A stretch of DNA of 64,000 bases from Macrostomum hystrix (lineage: Eukaryota > Platyhelminthes > Macrostomidae): assembly GCA_950097015.1 (NCBI GenBank), contig CATNEN010000025.1, positions 7,058,001 to 7,122,000 of the forward strand, given 5' to 3'. The translations under genes and the position numbers were made by a program. Below, in pieces: positions 43,601 through 55,200 of this stretch. Numbering within the stretch: position 1 is the stretch's first letter; every line of letters starts with the position of its first letter. Under the pieces are notes generated by a model. It was not told the origin of the DNA and searched no databases. It worked only from the letters and a program-made list of their open reading frames with translations.

Positions 43601-46600
43601 GCAGGCACACGCTCACACAGGTGTGTACATCTGCCCTGACTTTCTCATCGTTGGTTGGCCTTCGAAGGCGTAAATAAATTGTACTAAAAGTCCCCAAATG
43701 AATGTGGCCTCACCGCGGAATCGAGCTCAGGCACCTTGATGCGAGAGGCAACAGCGTTAGACCGCTCTGCCACTCACCCTCCAACCTTCACGGCCTACAC
43801 AGTAGCTCTGGAGGCTGCGTACAGCCGTTCAGTCCATGGACTGTGAGGTGACGCAACACCCCACTCCAATTACCCCAGCTATCCTCCAATTGTTCCAGTG
43901 GAGTCAGGAATCGAACCCCAGACCTTAAAGTCGTGACACCCGCTCGGCTACAACCCCGCCAGCAAAGTCATCGTCACTGAATGTTCCTATGCATTCTTGA
44001 TGCTAACTTACATCGGCAACATTATCAGAAGGTCTCAAACTCTGGCCGAGTATGAGTGACATATTCTCCAGAGTCATCTTGTTGCTATGGCTGTAGCGCA
44101 CTAGCACAGCCGTGTGCAGTATGACCGCGCGCAGGAAGCTGTGGCTGGCAGGCCGGCGCTTCTTCAATTGGCGCAGATGCTCGGCGCACTGGGCCGGGCT
44201 GTCCTTAGCTGAGACCAGCTTCTCTGTTAGGCGAGGCGGCAACGGCGGCTCCGTTAGTTCGCGAAGGAACAGTTTTAGAAGGCCGGTGGCCACGTGCAGA
44301 TCGCTGTCCTGCAGCGAGATAATAATTGTGTATAGAAGAGATTAATTGCTAGGTTAAAAACAGTGACCTTGACCAAAAATTAATGAGTTGCATAACTGCG
44401 GCTTGAAGATAAATAATCCACAGGTATGAATTTCACCTTCGAACAAAACTTCGCTTCTTATCAACGAATAAGAATTTTCAGGTCACTTTTAATCAAGTAC
44501 TTGGCTACCTGATCAGGCAGCCAGTTCTCACCTGAATACGAGCTAATAATAATAATAATTGCAAGAGGGCTGCAGACAATGGCACACCATATGGTGACAC
44601 TAGATCCGCAGCCAGCGAGGAGGCAATTCTGCCCATTCCGCTGACTCCTGAGCACACACGCACACAGATACTGTACGCAGCTCACACAGGTGTGTACATC
44701 TGCCCTGACTTTCTCATCGTCAGGCAGTGTACACTCTCATTGTGCCTTGGAGGTTGGCTCTCAAAGCCTTCTCTCCGCGGCTGCGCCCCAAATAAATGTG
44801 GCCTCGCCGCGGAATCGAGCTCGGGCACCTTGGTGCGAGAGGCAAACGCGTTTGATCGCTCTGCCACTCACCCCCCCAGTTCTCACCTGAGTATAGACTA
44901 GTTTAAACTTGAGAGGCGCTCGCCGGAATTCGGCCAGCGATTCGGCCACCCGCAGCTGATTGCCGGTGATCCTGTAGATGCCCTCCGTCTCCAGGCCGTA
45001 GTTGGCTACAAACTGCAGGCAAGCGGAGGCCAGCAGAGGCACGCCTTTGGAATCCAACGGCTGATCCTCTAGGCTTGTGCCGCAAGACAAGGCGTCCTGC
45101 ACCACCTGCAGGAGCTCCTGCGCCTGCTCAGGCGTGGACGAGTGCACCCGCAGGTTGACGGCCTCCTGGCCGGGTCCGCGCGGCAGGCACAGGTGAATGC
45201 AGCGCGACTGCTCTGTGGACTGGCGGTAGCTCTGCACACACCGCAGGTCAAAGTAGTCCTTGGGATTAGGAGCCAGCTGGCCCTCGGTTACCAGCCACAT
45301 CCGGCGCTGCCCGAATGCCTTGGCGAGTGGAAAAGTGCAAAATTTAGCCTTCTCACAACTGGGAGATCTTGGCTTGTAGCTTTGCTAATCTTGGGATATG
45401 AGATTGAAGTTTGTGCTTCTAACCTGTAGATTTCGGATTCTAGATTTTATAATCTCGGGATTCGGAAATCTAGCTTTTATAACCAGAAAATTAGAGATTG
45501 AAGCTTCCTTTGGATTAGGGATTGTAGCTTCCTTTGGATTAGGGATTGTAGCTTCCTTTGGATTAGGGATTGTAGCTTCCTTTGGATTAGGGATTGTAGC
45601 TTCCTTTGGATTAGGGATTGTAGCTTCCTTTGGATTAGGGATTGTAGCTTCCTTTGGATTAGGGATTGTAGCTTCCTTTGGATTAGGGATTGTAGCTTCC
45701 TTTGGATTAGGGATTGTAGCTTCCTTTGGATTAGGGATTGTAGCTTCCATGGGATCTGAGACTGCAGCCCCTCTGGGATCTGGGACTGAAGCTTCCCTAA
45801 CCTGGGGATCAGGGATTGAAGCTTCTCTAACCCGGGGATCAGGGACTGAAGCTTCCCTAACCTGGGATCTGGGACTGAAGCTTTACTAACCTGGGGATCA
45901 GGGACTGAAGCTTCTCTAACCTGGGGATCAGGGACTGAAGCTCTCCAAAAAAGGACTACCTGCAGCTTCTAAAAGTTTAGGATCTAGGAATCTAGCTAGA
46001 GCAAATGTTCCAACTGTTTTTACACCTACCAGAATGCAGGTGAGCGGTTCGCTGCCAAATTCAGCCATCTGCACTCGAGCCCGAATCACCATGCTGTACT
46101 GCTTGGCTGCCTCCTCGTCGGCTAGGCCAGGCAGCAGGTGGCGGCACAACTGAAGCCACCAGGCTGATTGGCGCTCCTTCAAAGCCAGCTGGTGCCTGAC
46201 GGAGTCGCTAGCCAGCTGCATGAAGCCGCTGGAGAGGTGCAGGAAGCAGAGCTGGCTGCAGTCCTGCTTGACTCGCACTGACATCTCCTGGCTGTAGAGG
46301 CAGAGCAGGCCGTTGGATCTTAGGCAGAGCCACTGCTGCTCACCCTTGCTAATGCACAGATCCCAAAGCAGGACATCGCCAACAGCTTTGCGATTCAGGT
46401 CCACCAGTTTGGCGGCTAGGGAATCGGCTGCAATCAGATGCTGCAACGAGTCCAGTTGGGATTGGTGAATAGCTCGAAGGACCGCCTCCAACGGTGCCGA
46501 GTCAGCGAACTGGACAGCCGGCGTAGTGTCCATGTTGGCCTTGCGAATATATTTGCGCACTATGTAGTTTAAGCGGTCCTGCGGTGTGGCGAACTGGCGC

Positions 46601-49600
46601 TGGCTAATCTTTGGCTGCTCGCCGTGGCACCAGAATCTGCGAGACGGTGTCACAGTTTGAGGGTCCGAGGTCAACGAGCTATGCACGAAATTAATCTTCA
46701 GATTGGCTTTAATCATACCTACTGGACTTTGCTCATACATTCTTTGGGTGTAACCTTTGTTGGGCATAATCTATATCTTCAGGCCCTCAGATTGGTTAGT
46801 TGTTTTACCTTCAGGTCCTCAGGTGAGGTTTTACTTATATCTTCAGGCCGGTTTGGTGTTCCTTATATCGTCAAGCCCTCAGGCCCTCAGGCTCTTAGGT
46901 TTGATGTTAATTATAACTTCAGGCCTTTAGATAAGCTGTAATTTATATAACTTCAGGCTTTAAGATAAGCTGTAACTCATAACTTCAGGCCTTTAGATAA
47001 GCTGTAATTTATATAACTTCAGGCTTTAAGATAAGCTGTAACTCATAACTTCAGGCCTTTAGATAAGCTGTACAATTTATATAACTTCAGGCCTTAAGAT
47101 AAGCTGTAATTTATATAACTTCAGGCCTTAAGATAAGCTGTAATTTATATAACTTCAGGCCTTTAGATAAGCTGTAATTTATATAACTTCAGGCCTTAAG
47201 ATAAGCTGTAATTTATATAACTTCAGGCCTTTAGATAAGCTGTAATTTATATAACTTCAGGCTTTAAGATAAGCTGTAACTCATAACTTCAGGCCTTTAG
47301 ATAAGCTGTAATTTATATAAATTCAGGCCTTTAGATAAGCTGTAATTTATATAACTTCAGGCCTTTAGATAAGCTGTAATTTATATAACTTCAGGCCTTT
47401 AGATAAGCTGTACAATTTATATAACTTCAGGCCTTAAGATAAGCTGTAGCTTATAACTTCAGGCCTTAAGATAAGCTGTAGCTTATAACTTCAGGCCTTA
47501 AGATAAGCTGTAGCTTATAACTTCAGGCCTTTAGATAAGCTGTAGCTTATAACTTCAGGCCTTAAGATAAGCTGTAGCTTATAACTTCAGGCCTTTAGAT
47601 AAGTTGTAATTTATATAACTTCAGTTCTTTAGATAAGCTGTAATTTATATAACTTCAGGCCTTAAGATAAGCTGTAGCTTATAACTTCAGGCCTTAAGAT
47701 AAGCTGTAGCTTATAACTTCAGGCCTTTAGATAAGCTGTAATTTATATAACTTCAGGCCTTTAGATAAGCTGTAATTTATATAACTTCAGACGTTTAGAT
47801 AAGCTGTAATTTATATAACTTCAGGCCTTTAGATAAGCTGTAATTTATATAACTTCAGGCCTTAAGATAAGCTGTAATTTATATAACTTCAGGCCTTTAG
47901 ATAAGCTTTAGCTTATAACTTCAGGGCTTTAGATAAGCATTGCGTACAAAAATCACAACAAAAAGTGACACCTGTTGGAAGCGCCATTGCCTAGTCGAAC
48001 AAACAGCTGCACAACTTCATCCGTCCACACTTTGACATCGAACTTCAGTCCGTGCACCTTGGAGAAATCTGTGCTCAATTTCCTGTGATGGCCGCTGCAC
48101 TCGTCACACAGGGTGACGCACAGATTCAACGAAGCCCAAAGCGGGTTAGGCGCGCCGCAGTCGCCGCAGACGCGATTGCTCTCGTTCTCCAATACGGCTG
48201 CCATTGTGGCAGGGACGCCACTAGAAGCATCGGAGCCTGTCCTCTGATGCGTCGGCGCGCCCAGCGATGTAGCGGACGAGGCCAGCTGCTTCGAGACGCC
48301 GAGCTGGCCTGGCGATGGAGCGGCGTCGTCAGCGGTCCAATCAGTGCGAATGGCCTGCTCAACTGTCAGGTGAAATTTCTCCTGACGCTGCGCGTCTTCG
48401 AATTGCAACGCGAGGCGAACACTAGCCGAGACCAAGTCGATGCCAGATTTAGCAGGATTCGGCTTCAATAGACATGTGCGCAGAGACATGCGGTGAGTCT
48501 GCACGTGAGCCCGAAACTCTTCATCGGAGCGATAGTAGGCCAGGTAGGCAGCGCGGCGATTCAAAGCAAACAGGTATTTGTGCCGGCCAACCACCTTGGC
48601 CCAGCCCAGTTGCTCCTCATCGTAAAAACCAGACGGCACATTGCTGGAGATGATGCCATTGTAGATGAGGTTGCGCCACACTGTCTCCAATGGCTCCTGA
48701 TAGATTGCGTCTGAGTCATCGCATGATCTGTGTGACAATGGAGAATATCAATCTGGATAGTAGCCTCATTCACAAACACTTTGACAAAGATTTTCCATTT
48801 TTTCTCCCAAAATATTCAACATATCGCCGTGACAATCTAGTAAGCGCGCTAAAACTATACGCTCTATAGGATCAAACAACTTGCAGAGTTACAAAACATA
48901 GGCATCGTCGAGATATTCAACGATTATTGTCGGGGTATCTTGTGGCAAAAAAAACAATAATATAGGAATAATTTTTCTGCTAACAAAATTTCATCATGTA
49001 GCTATGTCGGCTATATTTTTATATTGTTCATACAGGCCAATGTTTGTTGTCCTTGTCACCAGAGTGACAAACACTAGAGGTCGCTTTGTGAATCAAAAGC
49101 TAGGGTCACTTTACCAAACAAAAGAGGTCCCTTTACTAAAAACGGAAGTCACTTTGCTAAACACTAGATGTCCCTTCACTGAAGAACAGAGGTCACTTTA
49201 CCAAACACTAGAGATCCCTTTACTGAAGAACAGAGGTCACTTTACCAAACACTAGAGATCCCTTTACTGAAGAACAGAGGTCACTTTACCAAACACTAGA
49301 GATCCCTTTATTGAAGAACAGAGGTCACTTTACCAAACACTAGAGATCCCTTTATTGAAGAACAGAGGTCACTTTACCAAACACTAGAGATCCCTTTATT
49401 GAAGAACAGAGGTCACTTTACCAAACACTAGAGATCCCTTTATTGAAGAACAGAGGTCACTTTACCAAACACTAGAGATCCCTTTATTGAAGAACAGAGG
49501 TCACTTTACCAAACACTAGAGATCCCTTTACTGAAGAACAGAGGTCACTTTACCAAACACTAGAGATCCCTTCTGTTCTCTGAAGAACAGAGGTCACTTT

Positions 49601-51767
49601 ACCAAACACTAGAGATCCCTTCTGCTCTCTGAAGAACAGAGGTCACTTTACCAAACACTAGAGATCCCTTCTGTTCTCTGAAGAACAGAGGTCACTTTAC
49701 CAAACACTAGAGATCCCTTCTGCTCTCTGAAGAACAGAGGTCACTTTACCAAACACTAGAGGTTCTTTTACTAAAAAACTGATGTCACTTTACCAAACAC
49801 TTGAGATCCCTTTACTGAAGAACAGAGGTCACTTTACCAAACACTATAGAGGTCCCTTTACTGAAGAACAGAGGTCACTTTACCAAACAATCAAATCCCA
49901 TTCTCAACAACCACCGGCTTGTTTTTAAAACACGATCTCATAGATTGCAGTAAGACTTCTCCAGTTTTTACAGTTTTCTCCAAGCCTCTCGTTGGTAAAA
50001 AATGGTTAATACAACGGCAAACAAAAGTGTACTTAACCGGAAAAACTCTGGACAGTATCTAGCTAATATCAAGCCAGCTAAAGTATTCAGCGTCAACTGT
50101 AATCTTGGGGTGCTTTGAAAATGACAAAGCTAAATCTATTTTTAGCACCAAAAAGCCGAGAGCTAAACGGCAGGCAGCGACCCCGCGAGCATGCAAAGAG
50201 GTGGGACCACCACACTTGCGTGGCTGGCTTAGGATAGAAGATGACTGAGAGAAATATAGAAACAGAGAATAAGTAAGACCAGCTGGAGGTAAATGGGGTG
50301 AAAGAAAATAGCGAATAGCGCGCACAAATTTACGGGAGGTTGGGGTGGCTGCAGATGTGGTTCAGGATGCGCGAAATATATCTAGAGAGAGGCCGAGAGA
50401 CATTGTGAACCGTATCGGAGACTAATAGTCATCCAAATAATGCAGAGAAATAGCGAGAGAGACTGGACCGCAGTACTGACTTACGAAACAAGATGCAGGA
50501 ATAGGGTTATTAAGAAAGAAAAAACTCACAAACTACCTATATCTAGCTGTCCTTGTTGCTGCCTAGATGCTTTGTCAAATGTATCCACTTGAAATACGAG
50601 CGTATGACCTAATAAAACCAATACTTCGGCTTATTTTAGGACCGTTTTGAGTGACTTTAGAAGCGGTCCATGGTCTTAATACAATAATTGATTACACCTG
50701 CCCTAATTTGGCCAGATGTGCAGCCGACAGCACAGCCGCGGCTATTGCGCGGCGCATCTGAAGGCTGCGTACGACTGTTCAGTCCATGGACTGGGGCGAC
50801 GCCACACCCATCCTCAATTACACCAGATAATGCTGGTACCAATTTAACAGGTGGGTGAACTGAAGCAACGTAGGGTTAAAAGTATCTTTCTAAAGGACAC
50901 AAATTGTTCTAATGGAGTCTGGAATCGAACCCCCGACCTTCCCGTTTTAACCCCTGACGCTCGCCGTTATAGAGGAACTTGCTACGGTACAGAGGCTTTT
51001 GAGTCTTTTGACACGACTTTATAAGGCCGTTTGTCACAGTCTCACATTTATCGTATTAGGAAATTCATCGCTTAATAAATAATTTATAGAATGAGATGAA
51101 CAGACCTGAACACCATTTCAACCTGCCGGTCCATGCGCAAAGTCAGCTCAAGCTTGTTCTTATTAACTCGGACATCCAACAGCTGGCTCAGTGGAATGAT
51201 CTTCTTCGAGACACTACTAGTCTGCTTAGCAAAGATGAATAATTCACAAGAGCTTAGCTTTAGATAGCGCTTAATCCATCTATAGCCGTACTGCATCTGC
51301 ATGTAGCCTTCGCGCACGTATTCCTCCTCCTCCAAGATGCTGACCGTGATGCGCATTTTCTCATCCAGAGTCAGATCCGAATAGATATTCTCGTCAGCGT
51401 CTAGCTCGTCCCCAGACTCTGCATCCGTGACAACCGAGACACAGCTGGGCAGGCCTGAATGCGGCGACAATTCATTGCCCGATGACGACGATGGTAATAG
51501 GCGCTGTTGCACAATTGAAAAATTTACTGGTGGTTGGGGAGGCGGTGACAGTGGCGGGGGCGGCGGCGGTGGCAGTGACGGCGGCGGAGGTGGTGTCAGA
51601 GGTGGCTGATGTGGCGGGAGTGGTGGCAGCAGTGAAGGCAGCAGTGGAGGAGGCAGCGAGTCAGGCAGCGGAGGCGATGATGAGAGAGGTGGTGCATTGC
51701 TTTTAGAAGATGTTTCCCAGATTTTGCCATACAGTTCCATATCCTGCTGGTCAATGTCGTCACTCAT
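37645..51767 (-). CDS. ARAP-like ArfGAP-RhoGAP with PH and RA domains
   Basis: A phosphoinositide-responsive regulator that stimulates GTP hydrolysis on Arf and Rho GTPases at membranes and actin. Nine exons were deduced: 51767-51106, 48727-47972, 46636-46030, 45318-44887, 44308-44012, 43387-43097, 41630-41421, 40450-40101 and 37873-37645. They total 3834 bases, or 1277 residues, and every phase matches. The order is a Pro-rich N-terminus, a PH domain (about 150-222), and a second PH-like region. Next is ArfGAP with zinc ligands C408, C411, C428, C431 and arginine finger R436 (CDECSGHHRK). Two PH-like segments follow (about 530-750), then RhoGAP (about 765-915) with arginine finger R791 in EGIYRITG. 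A Ras-association region (about 945-1060) and a C-terminal PH-like part complete it. The vertebrate SAM domain is absent, but an AG just before the ATG leaves room for upstream exons. Nearly every intron carries its own minisatellite. Confidence 0.88.
37985..40090. repeat. 31-bp minisatellite in the last ARAP intron, about 68 units
   Basis: The unit is ATAAACTAGGGATCTGGAAA plus CATAGCATCCC. It fills almost the whole intron 37874-40100 and its right end stops about 15 bases from the exon. Common variants are CTAGAAAC and CACAGC. Degenerate units gather at the right (39400-40000). Confidence 0.97.
40438..41340 (-). repeat. 43/44-bp minisatellite containing a 3' splice site and exon start, about 20 units
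   Basis: On the sense (minus) strand each unit reads CATCTCCATCCGTGCTCAG followed by AGCTGGTCATCC and CCAGACTCC. The first two parts equal the acceptor and first 12 coding bases of the ARAP exon that starts at 40450. The unit next to the exon is continuous with it. All three sense frames are open through the array. Confidence 0.95.
41341..41396 (-). repeat. SINE module A fragment in an ARAP intron
   Basis: CTGCCGCGGAATCGAGCACA and GGGACCTTTG match the B-box region of module A copies. Only about 55 bases remain, wedged between the 44-bp array and the upstream exon. Confidence 0.6.
41711..43030. repeat. about 40-bp minisatellite in an ARAP intron, about 33 units
   Basis: The unit is AATCCCTGAATGCTAGACTA plus GCAATCCATTTCGATTCTTT. 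Variant classes AAGGCCACAATAGC and ATTTTAGATTATTTAAT alternate in blocks, indicating multi-unit duplication. Confidence 0.95.
43490..43965 (-). repeat. composite SINE-like element, modules A and B
   Basis: On the minus strand module B has a tRNA-like head (TAGCCGAGCGGG, then GGGGTTCGATTCCTGACTCC) and the CAGTCCATGGACTG core. It is followed by module A with head GAGTGGCAGAGCGG and the GAGCTCGATTCCGCGG box. It lies in the ARAP intron between the RhoGAP and RA exons. Confidence 0.8.
44565..44885 (-). repeat. SINE-like module A, well preserved copy
   Basis: The head is GGGGGGTGAGTGGCAGAGCG, with B box CCCGAGCTCGATTCCGCGGC. The body includes GCCAACCTCCAAGGCACAAT and ends near CACCATATGGTGTGCCATTG. 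The element ends 2 bases before the donor of the RhoGAP exon at 44887. Confidence 0.8.
45485..45955. repeat. 24-bp minisatellite in an ARAP intron
   Basis: Eleven near-identical units of ATTGTAGCTTCCTTTGGATT + AGGG are followed by longer degenerate units (GGGATCAGGGACTGAAGCTT) to 45955. Confidence 0.95.
46772..47940. repeat. 34-bp minisatellite in the ARAP intron after the ArfGAP exon, about 32 units
   Basis: The unit is GCCTTTAGATAAGCTGTAAT + TTATATAACTTCAG, with shorter CTTATAACTTCAG variants. The regular core begins near 46890 and degenerate TCAGGCCCTCAGG units precede it. Confidence 0.95.
48785..49060. repeat. dispersed repeat family C copy
   Basis: GGCATCGTCGAGATATTCAA with TTGTCGGGGTATCTTGTGGC matches the right arm of the element at 60.95-61.25 kb in inverse orientation. 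Its left part (CAAAATATTCAACATATCGC) resembles 25361-25380. It lies in the first ARAP intron. Confidence 0.5.
49061..49890. repeat. 44-bp minisatellite in the first ARAP intron, about 18 units
   Basis: The unit is TCACTTTACCAAACACTAGA + GATCCCTTTACTGAAGAACA + GAGG. A subset has an insertion CTGTTCTCTGAAG or CTGCTCTCTGAAG in strict alternation (49565-49740). Confidence 0.95.
50690..50960 (-). repeat. SINE-like module B copy
   Basis: On the minus strand the B box GGGGGTTCGATTCCAGACTC lies near 50930. The body contains CAGTCCATGGACTG, GGTACCAATT and ends near GGCCAAATTAGGGCAGG. It lies in the first ARAP intron. Confidence 0.75.
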
Positions 51768-52030
51768 ACCTAGCTGTAATTTATTTCAGTAAGTTTTATA
51801 TTTGTTTTTAAGACATTCAAATGAAAAATCGGTTAAATAAAAAATGAAAGATATACCTAATTTTTCAAGACTCTAAATTAATCAAAATTTAACAAAAAAA
51901 TACTTTTCCCTTGTTTTTCATGCTTACTCTTGGTCAATCTAGTAAAAGTAGTATGAAAAATGACTAGCTGAAAACCTTTTGTATAATATAGTTAGCTAAG
52001 AAGCTCAATAATTTTCGAATTTGCTATAAA

Positions 52031-52042
52031 TATTATTCACAT
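52031..52042. repeat. left target-site duplication of the LINE
   Basis: TATTATTCACAT at 52031-52042 recurs exactly at 55480-55491, at the two ends of the LINE. Part of the word resembles the TTA tail, so the strength rests on the TCACAT portion. Confidence 0.65.
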
Positions 52043-52228
52043 GTGTTAAATTATTTGCGTGTTAAATTATTTGCGTGTTAAATTATTTGCAGTGTTAAAT
52101 TATTTGCAGTGTTAAATTATTTGCAGTGTTAAATTATTTGCAGTGTTAAATTATTTGCAGTGTTAAATTATTTGCAGTGTTAAATTATTTGCAGTGTTTA
52201 ATTATTTGCAGTGTTAAATTATTTGCAC
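52043..52228 (+). repeat. 5' monomer array of the LINE, 11 units of 16-17 bp
   Basis: The units GTGTTAAATTATTTGC or GTGTTAAATTATTTGCA begin at the base after the left target duplication and run to the start of the ORF region. The last unit ends in TTATTTGCAC and forms a perfect 10-bp inverted repeat with GTGCAAATAA (52233-52242) across the loop CCTA, directly before the ATG. The position suggests a promoter or leader made of monomers. Confidence 0.8.
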
Positions 52229-52242
52229 CCTAGTGCAAATAA

Positions 52243-55200
52243 ATGCCGCCGCCTCCTGGTGACGCTGGAGTCCCCAGAGCTTGCCTCGGCCAACACGGAG
52301 AGCCGCGCCCTGGTGCTGCGGCTGCCAAGTGCGGCAGGTCGGGAGGACGGCGTGGACAGCGAAGCACCCGACGTCGCACCGAGCGGCGAAGGGAACGCAA
52401 CCGGCGAGGGCGAATGAAAGGCCGCCTCCGCCAGTCTGCTGGCAACACTGATCTGCCGACCCCCGCCCAGTCGGCTCCGCCGGGTGGCGCCGGGGACCGT
52501 GAGGCCCACCAACATCGGGCCCCAGCCTTTACAAACCGCGCTCTAAGGCTAGCAACCTTTAACTGCCGAACGCTAAAGTCTGCCTGGAGAAGTGGCATGC
52601 TCGCAAAGCTGGCATCTGACCTGCGGCTGGACCTCGTCATGCTGCAGGAGGTGTCAATCACTGCTGAGTCTGGCCTACACCGTGAGGATCTGGGGAGCGG
52701 CTGGACGCTGCACTACACATCAGCGGACAGCAGAGGCCGTGGAGGAGTCGGCGTGCTTGTCGGACCACGGCTACGCGAGAGCATCTGCTGCGTCAGCCTG
52801 TCAGCCCGACTGCTGCGCGTGGACGTGAGACTACGTCGCCGCAATGTGCGGCTTTTCTGTGCGTACGCTCCCACAGCTGCCCATCAGCAGGAGGCGCAGG
52901 AATTCTTCGAGTTCCTGTCGGAGCAGCTCGAGATGGTGGCGCATCGCGACACTGTGGTGATGCTTGGTGATCTCAACGCCGTAGCGCCGCGGTCCCAGCG
53001 CTGCCCGTTTGTGTCGCCACGCCAGAACGCCAACACCGCCGCGCTTGCGGACCTGATGGCGAGGCTCGACCTGGTGTCAGCCAACACGCGCTTCCGCAAA
53101 CCGCCCAACCGGCTGGCGACCTTCGCCGGCTGCAAGCGAAGGAGGCGGAACGCGCGAGGCCGATTCGCTACGACCCGCTTGGCGCAGCTCGACCACGTGC
53201 TGATTCGCCATCGCGAACGCAGCCGGCTGCAGAACTGCGACACAATGGAACCCCTGGCTGTCCGGTCCGACCATCGCCTGCTCTACTGCGACCTGAGGCT
53301 CTCTGATCCGCTGTACCGACCACCAAAACGCCCTAGAAGAAGGTACTTCCGCGCCTTGCAAGACCCAGGCACCCGCAGCAGGTTTGCGTACGCCTTCGCG
53401 ACCGCCCTGGGATCAGCGCAGGCGCCGGACTACAGCACAATTAGCTCAGCCATCGCCACTGCCGCTGCCAAGACTCTGCCGCTTATGGAACCCGCGTCAC
53501 GGCAACTTCCAGTTTGGGCGAGCGACCCGGAGGTACGTGAGGCCCGCCGCACTGTCGAGCAGCTGCGGCGAGCCAGGCGACCGACATCCGATGCCGAGAA
53601 AGCCCTGGCAGACGCCTACGCAAGTCGACAGAAAGCCGCTGTTGACGACGCGATCCGGGCTGTCACCTCTGTCGGGCCTGAACGGCAGAACAGGGTCGTC
53701 TGGCCCGTTGTGAACGCCCTCACCGGTCGCAAAACGAAAGCGGCGCTCAACCTGGCTGGCGATACTGCCGAGGAGCGCAGAAACGAGCTGCGCACCTTCT
53801 TCGCCGCCATTGTCAACGCGCCGCCGCCGACTCTGCCGAACGAGATGCCGCTGCCCCCCGAGGTGGCGCTACCGCGGCAGGAGGACTTCGACACCAGTCC
53901 AGTGACCAGCACCGACATCGTGGAATTCGCCCGCAGGGCACCGGGAGGCCGCGCCCCCGGTCCGGATGAGGTCCCCGTAGAGGCACTGCGAGTCACAAGG
54001 GTTGCCACCGAGGTGGCCCGCGTGATGAACGGCGTCCTGGCGGGAGGCCCTGCGCCCCGCGAGTGGACCCAGGCCACCATCGTCGGCATCCCGAAGAAGC
54101 CGGGCACTACAAAGAAGGAGGAGCATCGCGGGATCTCGCTCATGTCCTGTGCCGCGAAGCTGTTCAACCGGGTGCTGTTAGCACGGTTACAGCCTGTGCT
54201 GGACTCGTTTCTGCGGTACGAGCAGAATGGGTTCCGGCCCCGTCGCGGCACGGTGACTCAGATCATGGCCCTCCGTCGCATCATCGAGGAGGCGCGCATC
54301 CACCAGTCAAGCCTTGTCGTCATCTTTGTTGACTTTCTCAAAGCTTTCGACTCGGTGGCCCGCGGCGCGCTGCCTCACGTGCTCCGTGCCTACAACATAC
54401 CGCAGCAGCTGATCTCCGCCATCATGGCACTGTATCAGGACACCACCGCTGTGGTAGCGACGCCAGACGGACCGTCGGACCTGTTCAGCACTACCTCCGG
54501 AGTGCTGCAGGGTGACACCCTGGCGCCTTTTCTTTTCGTGCTGGTGATGGACTGGGTGCTCAGGACCGGCCTGCCGACTGCAGAGGACGGTTTTCTGCTT
54601 CAAAGACGCACTAGTCGACGGCACCCGGAGAAGAAGTTGTCTGTCCTCGGCTACGCGGACGACCTTGCCCTGCTGTCTACGACGGCCGAAGGCGCCCAAC
54701 GGCTGCTGGATGGCCTGACTGCGGCGGCGGCGAGGGTCGGCCTCGCTATCAACGCCATGAAGACCGAGGTGCTGACGGTGCCGCAAAACCTACCTGCCGA
54801 GATTCGACTAAGAGACGGTGACGGCCCCGGGACCGTGCTCCCGAAGTGCCGTCAGTTCGTCTACCTCGGCGGACTGGTGCCTGACGTGGGCGACGACCTG
54901 GCGAGACGACGCGGCAAGGCCTGGGCCGCCTACCGTTCTGTGCGGGCGGTGCTACTCTCCGAGGCCCTGTCGAACGGCGCCAGGTCCCAGCTGTTCCAGG
55001 CAGTTGTCGAGACCGCCCTCTTGTACAATGCTGAGACCTGGACGATGACCGGGGCGCTCGAGGCGCAGCTCGACGCGGCGCATGCGGCCCTAGTTCGCGC
55101 CGCTTTCGGCGCCCGCCGCGGCCCTGGCAGCGAGACAACCGAGTCCCTGTACCAGCGTGCGCGCCTAACGCGGCCTTCTGTCCTGCTGAGTCAGCGGCGA

